Positions 11,381 to 23,907 of a stretch of DNA of 64,000 nucleotides are shown here, one piece after another. This DNA comes from Sipunculus nudus (lineage: Eukaryota > Annelida > Sipuncula > Golfingiida > Sipunculidae), in assembly GCA_026874595.1 (NCBI GenBank), contig CM049322.1:7241900-7305899 (forward strand). Reading direction: 5' to 3'. A program made the position numbers and the translations under genes. The notes below the pieces were generated by a model. The model was given only the letters and a program-made list of their open reading frames with translations, did not search any database and had not been told where the DNA came from. Each line of letters starts with the position of its first letter. The first letter of the stretch is position 1.

Positions 11381-13449
11381 AACTACTTATTAGTGTATGC
11401 TTAATATGTTATACACTGACAGGAATGTGTGTCTGACATCTGTCACAACCTGCATGTGCTTAAAACAGCTTGTCTGGCATACAGACAACAGAATCCAGAA
11501 AATGTAAATGTGATCCCTCTGATGACAAGAAGGTAAACCTGTTCCTTTTAAAAAAAACCCTGCCTGTATTGCTTGGACAGTTTGCCTATTTTATCTCACT
11601 ACTGATAATTTTAACATTAAAAAGCCAAAATAATGAAGATCCATCAATAATAATACAGTTGTTAAGAGGTCTTTGAAAATGAACAAACAACGCCTTTCTA
11701 TGGTTGACCTAAATGAGGTATATTATCTTATATCATGATCTTATTTTACTTATTTTACCCTGCAAGGGTTATTGTTTTCACTCATTTCTTTGTGTGTGCA
11801 GGGGTGTCAATATAAATATTTTTTTGCTAGGGGGGGGTAGTCAGTGTAATCACCCCCTCCCCACCACCACAATATTCAGAGATATTATATAATACAAAGG
11901 AAATACATTATTATTTCGAATAACATATTTTTGTTTCATTTATGAATCTTCCATTATATATTTCATATAAAAAATGGTTTACAATTAATATATAACTTAA
12001 TTATTAAAACCTTATAATATATGTATATATATATATACATATTTAAAATGTGTCACCCAGACGAAGGAATATATACATATAAATCAATATAAATACACAG
12101 GATTTGCATCCCCATCAGACCCTTTTAAATTTTCCTTTAATAATCCTTTGTAATATTGGCAATACTTATGACACATGACATGTCTTTTTTTCATAGGAAA
12201 TACAGATACACTGCATTCAGGCAGCTGGTTTTGTGGAACTGGGGATTCCTTGTAATTTGTAAATAAACAATTGAGGGTAATGGACAACCCCTGGACGCCC
12301 CTTCACATTTCCCATCATAAAAATGCAATAATGCAATAATGCACTGGCCCGATTCGTAGAGTAATCACAACAACCGTGTCATCTTTGATTACAAGGCCGA
12401 TAATAAAATATTATCAAATCACGCTACAATTTCTTAACATTCAAAATAAATAAATTACTTTTTCCTTTAGCAGTCACTTTCCTCACAGTTTTGGAGCTTT
12501 TTTTCTTGTAATCTGGCTATTTTACCAAAGGCTTAATTGTTATCTGAAAGTTACAGGCTTTTGTATTTCCCAAGTTTTGTATAGAATCCTGCTATTCTAG
12601 GGAAACATCATTTAAATCAATCTTATCTGATCTAGCTGAAACGCCTTGTTAAAAATAACACATATTTTTTTTCTCTTTTAATACCTCCGTCTTATAATAG
12701 CCACATGCCCTGTATATGGGCGTCCGTTCTGTATCCATAGCCGGGGCCAGAACAAGGAACGATTTGGTTTTACCTTCTCTGGCCACTATGGAATTCCTTT
12801 TCTTTTATAGCTTGTTTGTTTTCGGTATGGTAGCCACTTGTAACTTACATCTTCACAACTTTGAACAATGTCTGCATTGAGCTATCTATGTTTGTTGTGT
12901 GTCCATGATAAATAGGTATTGTTGGAGCATGTTATAATATCTCTAGAAATATTAATATCTCTTAATTTATATCGACTGTGTTTTTTCCAAAAGTGGAGGT
13001 TTCTTTCCCGTAGGTATAATCAAGCAGAACCTGCAGGCTTTTTCCAAGCTAAAAAATAGATTGTTATAAGAACACAAGTGGCTTAAGTACCTTGTATGGC
13101 TGTATGCCTGCATAAGTCCACATAACAGTCACGAGCAATAATAATAGGATTTGCATTAAAAATTTCGAGTGCTTGCTGAAGCTTACTTAAGGTGTCAAGA
13201 AATTCCTGATTAACATCAGTTTCGGAACGATTTACACTATATTAATTTGTATATACTTAATGTGCGCTAATCGTTCCAAAACTGATAATAAGAAGAATCA
13301 CCTGACAATCTGAGAAATAGTACGCATAAGCGATTTGACCCCAGAATTTGTGGCTGGGCACAGGCAAAGAGTGATAAGTGCCAAAGTATCGTCAGTTCTC
13401 ATTGTGGTCGACCATAAAGTATATCTCTAGAGCTATCAGTACCTGTTTG
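11381..13449. other. Mostly unassigned AT-rich stretch between two LINE remnants
   Basis: It holds a G run (11829-11837), a short TA tract (12013-12041), an 18-bp-arm inverted repeat (13215-13286), and short open frames (11470-11676 plus, 12084-12287 minus) without recognisable domains. Parts may be the decayed interior of the minus-strand LINE that continues to the right. Confidence 0.5.
13215..13286. repeat. Inverted repeat with 18-bp arms
   Basis: Bases 13215-13232 pair with 13269-13286 with one mismatch (17 of 18), around a 36-nt loop. No larger element was recognised. Confidence 0.7.
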
Positions 13450-14862
13450 AGCTATAAACATATAATTATCATTATTGGAAACTAGAAACTATATTCTTTC
13501 CTTAATCACCTATGTCTCCTGTAAAAATATTATATCTGTAAGATATGCATGTATAAGTGCTTTGATATAATACGTTTTTATATCATATACTTCACCCGTT
13601 AGGTTATATGGTATTATTTTCAACTTTTCCAGTTAGTTGACATTGCAATAAGAATAACGACGGTTTTCATTTCAGAGTTCCTATCCTGGTACTTTCTCCT
13701 CATAAATACTTTTCTGCATCCGATTCAAGTAAGCTAAAATGCCTTATGCCTTTTGTATCCAGATCATTAACACTTATCTTTATCTTTTACGATTTCATTA
13801 ATAAATAATCCTGTGATACTTTCTTAATACCCATCACATTTACTCCGTTAAGAATATAGTCCTTCAATTAACTATCATCTACGCCATTACTGACTCCATT
13901 TACAAAGAGTTTGGCAGTTCTTGGACCACATTTTATCGTTGTGGCCCTTCTTACCAATAACCGTAGGTTTGTTTAGTCTTCACTTTCGCCGTTCCTCATA
14001 TTACTGAAATTGGAAACCGTCGTTTTCAGTGCGGGATGGAACTAGGTCAGTTTCAAGCAGAGAGTTTGCTTTATTTACTGTAGAGAATGTATCCGTATTT
14101 GTAAGCCTGTGGCTAGGACCAGGGCCTCCGTTAACCATGCCACTAAGTAGCCTGGGTAAGGATTCCTTGTCAGAATCTTGAAGTGACTGGCCTGATCCAA
14201 CCTGTTCTTGACTAGCGCCCCTCTACCTTTCTACGTTAATTAGTTCCTGATGCACATTCGCAGTACAGGCTGCAACTGAATCGGAAGTTTGCTCTGATCT
14301 TACTTATACCAACTTAATTCTCTGGTCTGTTTTATTTATCATTTCCATGACTGCTGAATGTTCCATCTATTCTTGTGCAAACCTTGACAATCGTTCAAGG
14401 TCAAATCCGCCAAAACTCGAAAGACATGCAGAGTGTTTTGTTGTCCAGTTTTTAAAGGGCAGATAGAATATCCGCTGCATCTGCTTCTTTTGCTGTTCTA
14501 GAGCCTGATGTCACCCTATTTGGCTGTATTTTGGTATTACCAATTTGCCATTGCAAGGTTTTCTTCGTGAAGATTTCATTCCTCTCGTAAAATCTAAAAG
14601 AACGACAGCAGGTAACATATCTGCTGAAGACCTCTATATATAGTATTGTACGTAAAAGAGAAGGCTGTTATTGACATAGCCATATAATACCTTTTTTATC
14701 TTCATTAACTGTGTTTACTTCGGTTCTTGATTTCCTCCCAGGGTTTGCTAGTTCCTCCGCATTATTATTGTTTACTTTGTCCTCACTTTGCTGCCGACTT
14801 AGATATTTTGTATAAACAATTGGCCAATTTTCAATGAAAAGGTCCAGGCTAAAGGTCATCAT
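13450..14862 (-). mobile_element. Decayed LINE, 5' part (endonuclease start and ORF1-like)
   Basis: On the minus strand, 13565-13510 reads ALIHAYLTDIIFLQET. This resembles the start of an L1-type apurinic endonuclease domain, with the Glu of LQET being the metal-binding residue. Upstream on the same strand (13900-14862) are broken frames with a charged, linker-like composition (EDKVNNNNAEELANPGRKSR) and ILSALxKLDNKT, which would fit an ORF1. The many stops show it is dead. The endonuclease call is moderate and the ORF1 call is tentative. Confidence 0.5.
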
Positions 14863-14923
14863 TTAGACGAAACTCTACACATTTCTTTCAATGACTGCGA
14901 TTCGAACACATGCGAGCCATAGG

Positions 14924-14925
<2 letters not shown>

Positions 14926-14971
<46 letters not shown>
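14926..14971. repeat. (TA)n microsatellite
   Basis: Perfect TA run of about 45 bp. Confidence 0.96.
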
Positions 14972-14974
<3 letters not shown>

Positions 14975-15198
14975 TTCCAACATCAGTTTACAGGAAGAGT
15001 ATACTGCAGACATTCATTTTCAAACCTAGATATAGACCAGGTTTGGCTCGAGTATAAATCGATTTTATAAAGAGCCCAAAATTAGTCAAACCTAGATAAG
15101 CCGGTAAAGTTATCCTAAAGAAAGCTTTGAACCCTATGTCTGACAGGCCCTTAATCATATGCCCGCCTGTGTGTGATAGAGGAGTGTGGTGTTGAGGG

Positions 15199-15220
15199 AG
15201 GGGGCTGGGGGGGGGGGGGT
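15199..15220. repeat. Poly-G tract
   Basis: A run of 13 G (15207-15219) preceded by further short G runs. The minus-strand ORFs rich in Pro (14988-15227, 15151-15354) come from this tract. Confidence 0.9.
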
Positions 15221-15479
15221 GAACCATGGGTTAAAATGTCACCCCGTTCTATCAAATTTAATGTTGTCTGTGCTACTACCTGAATCAGAACTTGATAACT
15301 TGTCCGATTATACCCCGTTTTCAACAATTTATACAGAAGTAAACACTTCCACAATAAATTAACCTTATTATTTTCCCATTATATAAATAAATAGTTCAAG
15401 GGAGCCCGGAACAAATTAGAGAGTTAGCAGTGCTTATGTTGAGATAATACCACAAATGTCTTGAACACACCCAAAAATG

Positions 15480-18400
15480 TAGAAATAACAGTGCAAAAAT
15501 CAATAAATTAAATTATATCACACATCATCGGATCTGTGGTTTTAATCTTTTCATATGAAGTGTCGGATATATGCTTTCGGTTAAATAATTAATACTAATA
15601 CAGACCATAATGATACACTCAGTTTGCATTTAAGAAAGGACAAGGTAAATTGGGGTTTTATTTTTGTTTTCATATAAAGTATCAGATACATAGTCAACTA
15701 TAATGAATACATTTATTTTCAAGCAATTTATATCTGGGAAAATTTACATAATTGCAATGTTTGCTTTGACTTAGAAAAAAAGAAACCAACATTAAATGAA
15801 ATTTGATTATTGCTCGAAAAACATAAGGAACGTGTTAGCATGCATATATGGAAATATATAAATACGCTCCATTGAATTTAAAAAATCAAGGTAAATGTGG
15901 ACCTTATCCTTTAAGTTTTAGATACATATCTAACAGAAGAATAAATTTATTTTCATAGAATATATATATGGACAAAGTAACATTAGAGCAATGCTTGCCT
16001 GGCGTTAGAAAACAATGTTACATAGTAATATTAAATAACATTCGATCAATAAACGGATAACGTTCGGAAAAGGTTATAAATACACTGAATTAGCACTTAA
16101 AAGAAATGACAAGACAAATTTTGGATTTCATTTTTTGTTGTTATGATGTATCCAATACATTCCAAACCAAGGAATACATATATTTTCGAGAAATATAAAT
16201 CTGGACAACATACGTTAAGGCAATTTTTGCTTGACGTTAGAAAATGTTATAGTAATATTGAGTAACATTCGAACAATACTCAGATAACGTTTGGAAAAGG
16301 TTAGTATGGGTCAAAGTAAATACAGTCTACGACAAGGTAACTGGATTTTACTTTTGTTTTCATTAAGTATCAAATACATTTGCAAATAAATTTATTTTGA
16401 AGAGAGATATATATGTGGACAAAATGACTTTGGAGCTATGTTCTCCTGGCGTCAGATTAAAATATTATTCCAACAATAAATAACATCTGATTAATGTTCG
16501 GGAAACATTAGGAAAATATTAGCCGATGGAAAAAAATAAATACCCTCAATTTCAAAGAAACCTCAGAAAAATTCGGTCTCATCTTTGTTCTAATAAGTTT
16601 TAGATACATTCATAACAAAAGAATACATTATTTTCGTGAAATGTATATATGGATATATTAACATAAGAGCAATGTTTGTCTGGCGTTAGAAAAAAATGTT
16701 ATATAGTGATATTAAATAACATTCGAACAATAATAGGATAACGTTCGGAAAAGGTTAGCAAAGTTCAAAGTAAAAATAGACTGAATTTGCATTTAAAAGA
16801 AATGAAAAGATAAGTATTGGCTTTCATTTTTGTTTTTATGAAGTATCCATACATTGCAAACCAGTGAATACATTTATTTTCGAGAAATATGAATATGGAC
16901 AAATTAACATTCGAGCAATAATGGGCTGGCGTTGGTAAAAGTGTTATATAGTTATATATTTAATAACATTCGAACAATAGTCGGATAACGTTCGGAAAAT
17001 GTTAGCAAAGGTCAAAGTAAAAATAGACTGAATTTGCATGTAAAAGAAATGACAAGATAAATTTTGGATTTCATTTTTGTTTGCATTAAGTATCAAATAC
17101 ATTCCAAACCAGTAAATACATTTATTTTCGAGAAATATAAATATGGACAACATACGTTAGGGCGATGTTTGCTTGACGTTAGAAAAATGTTTTATAGTAA
17201 TATTGAGTAACATTCGAACAAAAGTCAGATAACGTTTGGAAAACGTTAGTATGGGTCAAAGTAAATAAAGACTACGACAAGGTAACTCTGGATTTTACTC
17301 TTGTTTTCATGAAGTATCAAATACATTCGCAAATAAAGAATATGTTTATTTTCAAGAGATGTATATATGGACAAAATAACATTGGGGCAATGTTGTCCTG
17401 GCGTCCGATATAAATATTTCCCCAACATTATATAACATCTGATTAATGTTTGAAAAACGTTAGGAAAATATTAGCCAATGGAAAAATATAAATACGCACA
17501 TTTCTCAAGGAAACCTCAGAGTAATATAAATACGCACATTTCAGTAACATTCGAACAAAAGTCAGATAACGTTTGGAAAACGTTAGTATGGGTCAAAGTA
17601 AATAAAGACTACGACAAGGTAACTCTGGATTTTACTCTTGTTTTCATGAAGTATCAAATACATTCGCAAATAAAGAATATGTTTATTTTCAAGAGATGTA
17701 TATATGGACAAAATAACATTGGGGCAATGTTGTCCTGGCTTCCGATATAAATATTTCCCCAACATTATATAACATCTGATTAATGTTTGAAAAACGTTAG
17801 GAAATATTAGCCAATGGAAAAATATAAATACGCACATTTCTCAAGGAAACCTCAGAGTAATATAAATACGCACATTTCTCAAGGAAACCTCAGAGTAACT
17901 GTGATCTTATCTTTTTCTAATAAGTTTTAGATACATTCCTAACAAAAGAATAAATTTATTTTCATGAAATGTATATAAGAATATATTAACATTAGAGCAA
18001 TGTTTGCCTGGCGTTAGAAAAAAAGGTTATATTATAATATTGAATAACATTCTAACAATAGTCGGATAACGTTCGGAAAGGGTTAGCAAAAGTCAAAGTA
18101 AAAATACACTGTATTTGCAATTAAAAGAAATTCAAGATAAATTTTGGATTTCATGTTTTTCTTAATGAAGTATCAAATACATAAAAAACAGTGAATACAT
18201 TTATTTTCGAGAAATATAAATATGGAAAATATACATTAGGGCGATGTTTGCTTGACGTTAAAAAATGTTTTATAGTCATATTGAGTAGCATGCGAACAAT
18301 AGTCAGATAACGTTTGGAAAACGTCAAAATATGAGTCAAAATAAATACAGACTACGACGAGGTAACTCTGGATTTTTCTTTTACTTTCATAAAGTATCAA

Positions 18401-18980
18401 ATACATTCGCAAATAAAGAATACGTTTATTTTCAAGAGATGTATATATGGACAAAATAACAGTGGGGTAATGTTGTCCTGGCGTCTGATACAAATATTTC
18501 CCCAACATTAAATAACATCTGATTAATGTTCGAAAAACGTTAGGAAAATATTAGCCTATGGAAAAATATAAATACGCACATTTTTCAAGGAAACCTCAGA
18601 GTAACTGTGATCTTATCTATTTTCTAACAAGTTTTAGATACATTTCTAACCAAAGAATACATTTATTTTCATGAAATGTATATATGGATATATTAACATT
18701 AGAGCAATGTTTGCCTGGCGTTAGAAAAAAAGGTTATATAGTAATACTAAATAACATTCGAACAATAGTCGGATATCGTTCGGAAAAGGTTAGCAAAAGT
18801 CAAAGTTAAAATACACTGTATTTGCATTTAAAAGAAATTCAAGATAAATTTTGGGTTTCATGCTTTTTTTAATGAAGTATCATATACATAAAAAATATGA
18901 CGATATATATTATTCCAAACTGAAATTAAAGAAAATATTAATATTTCCATATGACATTTGGAAAATGTTTTTGTAAGGTA
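15480..18980 (+). repeat. Satellite array with three-monomer higher-order repeat
   Basis: Using the shared anchor TTTATTTTC (or a near form), successive monomers end at 15720, 15954, 16187, 16399, 16635, 16881, 17129, 17353, 17690, 17963, 18208, 18433 and 18670. The flanking sequence sorts into three types. A has TGCCTGGCGTTAG. B has TGCTTGACGTTA and GACTACGACAAGG. C has TTGTCCTGGCGTC and CAAGGAAACCTCAGAG. Their order is C-A-B-C-A-A-B-C-(C)-A-B-C-A. The A-to-A distance is 707 bp in the last full period. ORFs on the minus strand repeat with the B-C unit and are not genes. Confidence 0.9.
17206..17880 (+). repeat. Recent ~337-bp tandem duplication inside the satellite
   Basis: 17206-17510 and 17543-17848 are nearly identical, including the B-to-C transition. 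The offset of 337 bp is not a whole number of monomers. It ends in a smaller duplication of a GTAATATAAATACGCACATT segment. This is clearly younger than the monomer divergence. Confidence 0.9.
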
Positions 18981-20100
18981 AAATACAAAACGTTTTTCAC
19001 AAAACGTCTATACACTATCCGTCGTTTCCCTTTTGCAGCCTGTTTATGTTGATACAACGTTGTAACAATGTAATGTTGTGGCATAATTTTCTGTCAACTT
19101 TACCCTGGAAGTTGAGGAAACATTATGTGTTAGCTGGGTGGGCACACGCTTGGTGTACTTTTGACAATGTTAGTCACCGAAATACCACAAAGCCTAAAAA
19201 GAAGCCAATCAATCGGCCTACAGCCCCATGTTGCCGATAGAAGCCAATCTATTGGCCTACAGCCCCATGTTGCAAGGAGAGAAGGCCGCGAAGTCGGAAG
19301 AGTATCAGAATCCACAAGTAAAAAAATGTTAAGTAGGAACATTTCCGTCCGCCTTCGTGATACTTCGGACCTCGGCCAACCAGAAAACGTCCACGGAGAC
19401 TCTCGAAACATATCTCGAAACTATTCTCGTCATTAGTCAGGTCGTCAAAATCCTTAAAATGTTTTTCCCAAAGTCTTTTGTAAAACAATGAGAATATCCT
19501 CCTCAATATTATAGCTGTACCGTTCCCCATATCATAGCGAGATCAGCAATTCTTCACTTCTTCTGTGTATCTGTTTGTTTTTTTGTTGTCGTCAATTTCG
19601 TCTACTCCCTTGCCTATTTGTCTGATATGTTGAATCATTTGCCTCGAAACGTACACAGGTGATATAATGTGGTAGTGGTAAATTTGGCGTGTCTGAGTTT
19701 TTGCGCATTTTTCATTTTAGAGCATAAGCACAGTTCGAATTTTCACGCAAATCCGTATTTAAGGAATCGAATTTTGTATCCAATTTTTAAAATATTTAAA
19801 AAAGTCATTTTTGTAACGTTACGTAACGGAGTCTCAACTCAAGCGATCATGCACGGAGGGATTACCACCCCTACATTACTCTTACTTTAGCGCAAATCAA
19901 ACTTACGGTAAAAGCGCGATATTAAAACCCCGCTAACAATACCACTTTCACAGTATATGATATATATATATATATATTACAATACATACATATGTTTCCA
20001 TTCCCATATGACAGTTTTTTTATAGTTAAAATAAGTAAAAAGTCAAGGTCACGGTAAAAAAAACCTAAACATTATTCTCTACTCATATATTGATTAAACA
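18981..20100. other. Unassigned interval with a 39-bp tandem duplication
   Basis: 19200-19238 is repeated at 19239-19277 (AGAAGCCAATC..GGCCTACAGCCCCATG). The rest has modest-length overlapping ORFs on both strands (minus 19249-19530, 93 codons), none with a recognised domain. A short TA tract lies at 19959-19978. Confidence 0.6.
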
Positions 20101-21400
20101 ATCTTGCACACTTCATGTCTATCTCATGTGTCATGTGGGCCAAGTGTTGGGCCGGCAATAATGTTGTACCCTGATAGGAAGACAGACAGACGTACAGAAG
20201 AAAAAAGGAGGTCATGGTGAGATTATTCTTTAAATTATGAGTGGAGTAAAATGAGCTACGGCTTTATGTAGATGCGACCATTCAAGTCCAAACTATGCAG
20301 AAAATAAGAAATTTTGGCGTGATTTTGACCTTTGGGTCTGCTGGTAATAGATATTTACCAGCGGAATAAGTTTCAATACAAGTATAGAGAATTGGGGCCT
20401 ACGCCAGGCATAGAATTATATCTGAATATTTCCAACTTAAACAAGTTTGATCCTAAATTATCCTGCAAATTTGTCCTTTTTAAAGCTAGATAGGTGTAGA
20501 CCCGTCAGTGTTACCAGATTATAAAAAAAATTCAAGTTTCGCAAAATGACAAACAGGGGCGCTGCAGGATAATTTTTCTAGATCTCGCTTTATTACACGG
20601 TGCATTCCTTACTTTTTGGAGCAATCATTTTTACACTGATATATTTTATGTCGTACAGTCAAATCTAAAACGAATTTATCATTTTTGGTATATGACCATC
20701 AGGGGGCGCTGCACAAAACATATTACAATATATTATTTTTTAAGTTATTAAAATTTTATTCCTGCAGCCGAAATTAGACACAAAGACCTTGTTCCTGTCG
20801 ATATTTTTTGTATATTCTGTCATTATCAAATTGACCTTACAAAAGTTCAGGTAAAAATGCCAAGAATTTTACTTTAAATGGGTAACCATTGAAACCGCAA
20901 AATGAGGTCATGTGAACCCAGAAATAAGCCCGTTTATTGTAGTTTCAGATTCTATAATAAAGTTTAAACATTGTTTATGGTGTTGAAGCTATTGGACAAA
21001 AAAATTCAATTTTCAAGTTGCAGCGCTTCCTGGTTGCTATATTCGAATTATTAATAATTCTGCCTGTTAAACATTTAATGTAACAGTTTTAAAGCGATAA
21101 CTAAAAAACTGTGGCCTCTAGGGCATCAATAATGAAATATCGAAGATATCTTGCTCAGCGGGAAATATTATTTACAGTAAGATCATTCTAGAAAATAGAC
21201 CTTTTTACCTTAAAAACTGACGAAGGAAAAGCAATTTTGTGGAATTTTGTAGTGGTGATACTTGCCGAAATCTCTTATAATTTCAAATAAGTTCGAAGAA
21301 AAAAAAACAATAATTTAATAAATTGTTTCACTTATTCAAAGGAAAAAATATCAAAGGAGATTTTTCATGCTTAGATTACACGATTCAAATGTCCTTTGTT
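20100..21400 (+). repeat. Dispersed repeat family, full-looking member
   Basis: Portions recur at 60830-61310 (matching 20745-21225) and in 63300-64000. The last 120 bases of that region match 21245-21372 closely; the rest is more diverged. It contains several CAGGGGGCGCTGC-like motifs (20557-20571, 20696-20712, 21018-21031 reversed). There is no coding capacity. It may be the non-coding part of a transposon; the class is undetermined. Confidence 0.75.
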
Positions 21401-21559
21401 GAGATTATACCAAAACTGTACAGCAGGTAGATAAGAGGACAGCAATGCTCTAAACGTGAAATGAAAATGGACTAAAAGGTGTATATTCTGACAAAGTTGT
21501 GTATGTTTCTAATCGACTATCTTTGTAGTTATTTAATTTATGCTACAGTGTTATCCCAT

Positions 21560-22070
21560 AGGTATATTTCGCATTTATAAATAACTCGGCCATTATGCCC
21601 ATTCCAAAAGATGCGATTGGAAACTTGAACGACAACGAAAATTACCAGCGTAAAGCTTTAGTAGCTCAATCGGTTAGTTCTTTTAGATCATCATATTCCA
21701 GGTTTACTTTGTTTCTGCTCATCAGAACCATAGTTTAAATAGATTCAATCATCGACAGAGTGTGCAACAGAGTTAAGGGAAATAAAGAAATTTGGTCAAA
21801 TGTGTTCCCTACCTATTAGAAAGACGGTTCCGGTGGTGGTTGTCGTTAGAAATCCTTTATGTTCAATACAAAAAAATCATTCCATACGAGTTGCATGAAA
21901 TGACGAGACATCTGATAGTTTCTTTTAAAAAAATGTTTTCGGTGCCGGGTGCTCAGTCCGCTAATATTAAATCTAGGGATCACATTTTTCTCTCAATAAT
22001 AACTTGTACAATGATTGACCGACAACCCCTACTAAAACTGTTCACAAAACATTGAAGCTGCCTTTGGCTT
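21560..22070 (+). mobile_element. Decayed LINE reverse-transcriptase fragment
   Basis: Three-frame reading gives AIMPIPKDAIGNLNDNENYQ, matching the RT motif (V)PI-K..N..NYR. Then come LLERR and, one frame over, VPVVVVVRN and NDETSDSFF, corresponding to the RGVP..IVR..WY and VR(W)..ETSDSF blocks. These are typical of RTs whose motif A is DASKAFDR. The minus-strand fragment at 26880-27960 carries the same VPVVVV and TSESFF blocks, so both are one family. There are frameshifts and stops throughout. Confidence 0.7.
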
Positions 22071-22541
22071 TACAATACCATACCACTAAAATTATAGGCT
22101 CTTGTGTACTGGGGATTACAAATACGCTTACCCCATGAACCATCGTGCTAACTATTTTTAAATGAAGTCTTTCACGAACCCTTCTGTAAAGGTGTACATT
22201 AAGTATTTAAAATAATTATTCAAACCGTGAGATAAAATTATGCATCTAGAACTACATTTACAAAAGTGACAACTTGTGGGTCTTTAATCGCAACCTTTCA
22301 ATTGTAATCTTAGATCTGCAGTTCCCGTCCTGTTGGCGATCACTCTTCGGTGACGGCTGTTGTTCAAGTGCGAAGGACTACAGACTGGGAGCCCTTTTAT
22401 TACCACACTCCACTGAAAGCCACTGACTAATCATGAGATGCATGAATAACAAAGCCTTAAAAAATAAGCAAAGTGCTTTGTAGCCCTATGAATAAACCGT
22501 GGCTCCGACACGGTAGTTAAGCCATTTACACAGGCCTGCGT

Positions 22542-22568
22542 CCCCCCCCCCCACCCCCCCCCACCCCC
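22542..22568. repeat. C-rich tract
   Basis: C runs of about 12, 9 and 5 separated by single A. The minus strand is therefore G-rich and could form a G-quadruplex. The overlapping minus-strand ORF (22431-22700) is Gly-rich because of it. Confidence 0.9.
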
Positions 22569-23794
22569 AACTCTGAACTGGTTACCTATGAACTTACTAA
22601 CCCGAGCGCTCGGCCAGGCCTGTCGAATTGCAATGAGCGCTAACTCAACCAGAATAGCAAAAACAAGCGAGTGATCGCACCCATGTGTAAGAATGGGCAA
22701 TTTTGTGTGAGAAATTTTGAACGCGTCACGATAAAAATTTTGTATGACTCTAAAAAATTTTGTTTTGTGTAAGGTTTAGGTGGACTTTCAGTTTGTTATA
22801 ATTAATTAGGGTTAAAATTTGTAAAGTTCAGGATATTGTCATATTGGCATCCAGTCAAACATAAAGGGACAAACAGAGGGGCAAACACGGGACCATATTG
22901 GACCAACGATATGTTTTGTTAATACTGATGTCAAATGTCATGACTCATTTATATGAACTTTAACTGCAAAAATGTGGAAATGTTAATGCAATATGCCTTA
23001 TATTTTTTTCATTATTTATTTTTAAAAAAATGTTGTGAAACTATGAGACCCCATTCAAACATTTAAATACATCATACAATACCTAAATTTGTCAAAATTT
23101 CAGGCTAAAATGCGGTCATGCCATATATATCAACATTTCAAAATAGAAATACATTATAATCTTTCTTTTAACATTTATTTAAATGTTGATGTCACCAAAG
23201 TATGCCTGTTATGACAAAAACAAATCTGGCGCTGTTCGCATATTTTGCAATTTTATAAATAATATTTAAAAAAAAAAGACTAAGTTGAATGAATTTCATA
23301 TCAGTCGAATAACAGGAACATGAACTTACTAAAATTTCATCGAAATGTGTTGACTATATTATATTAAATTAAAACAAGGTCCCCTAATCTGCTGCTTAAC
23401 TAGTATGACATTAGACAAAATAATTAACCAGTTCTTCTAGAAAAATAGAAAATTTTATGTGAAGTAAATCCCTATATAAATATATAAATCATGGGTAAGC
23501 GCAAATATGCCACATCTCATATCATAAACTAGATGAAAATACTTCAGAGAAATAAATGATAAAGAGATTAAAGAGTTCCAAAAATTGGATTATAAAATAT
23601 TTGATTCTGAGAAAAAAGTCCAATGATGTTTAGATCCATGAACATGGATATCGGAAAAACTAACACTAATATTAGAAAAAAAAATATTTACAGCCTACGC
23701 AGATAAGACAGCATATTGTTTATGATTTATTAAATTACCATTATCACAAAGGGACTGGAAGAAATATTTTGATATCGATTACATATACCATGGA

Positions 23795-23797
<3 letters not shown>

Positions 23798-23844
<47 letters not shown>

Positions 23845-23874
23845 ATATATATATTTATATAAATATATGTATAT

Positions 23875-23906
<32 letters not shown>

Positions 23907-23907
23907 T
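23798..23907. repeat. Compound (TA)n tract
   Basis: About 110 bp of TA with TTTATA interruptions, followed by a T run. Confidence 0.95.

Noticed and set aside
17246-18508. Repeated minus-strand ORFs with a shared MLGKYLY... start
   Set aside because: They recur because the satellite B-C unit recurs. Their ends shift with each indel and the composition is that of AT-rich satellite DNA.
19249-19530. 93-codon minus-strand ORF
   Set aside because: It overlaps a 39-bp tandem duplication and competing frames on both strands, with no recognised motif.
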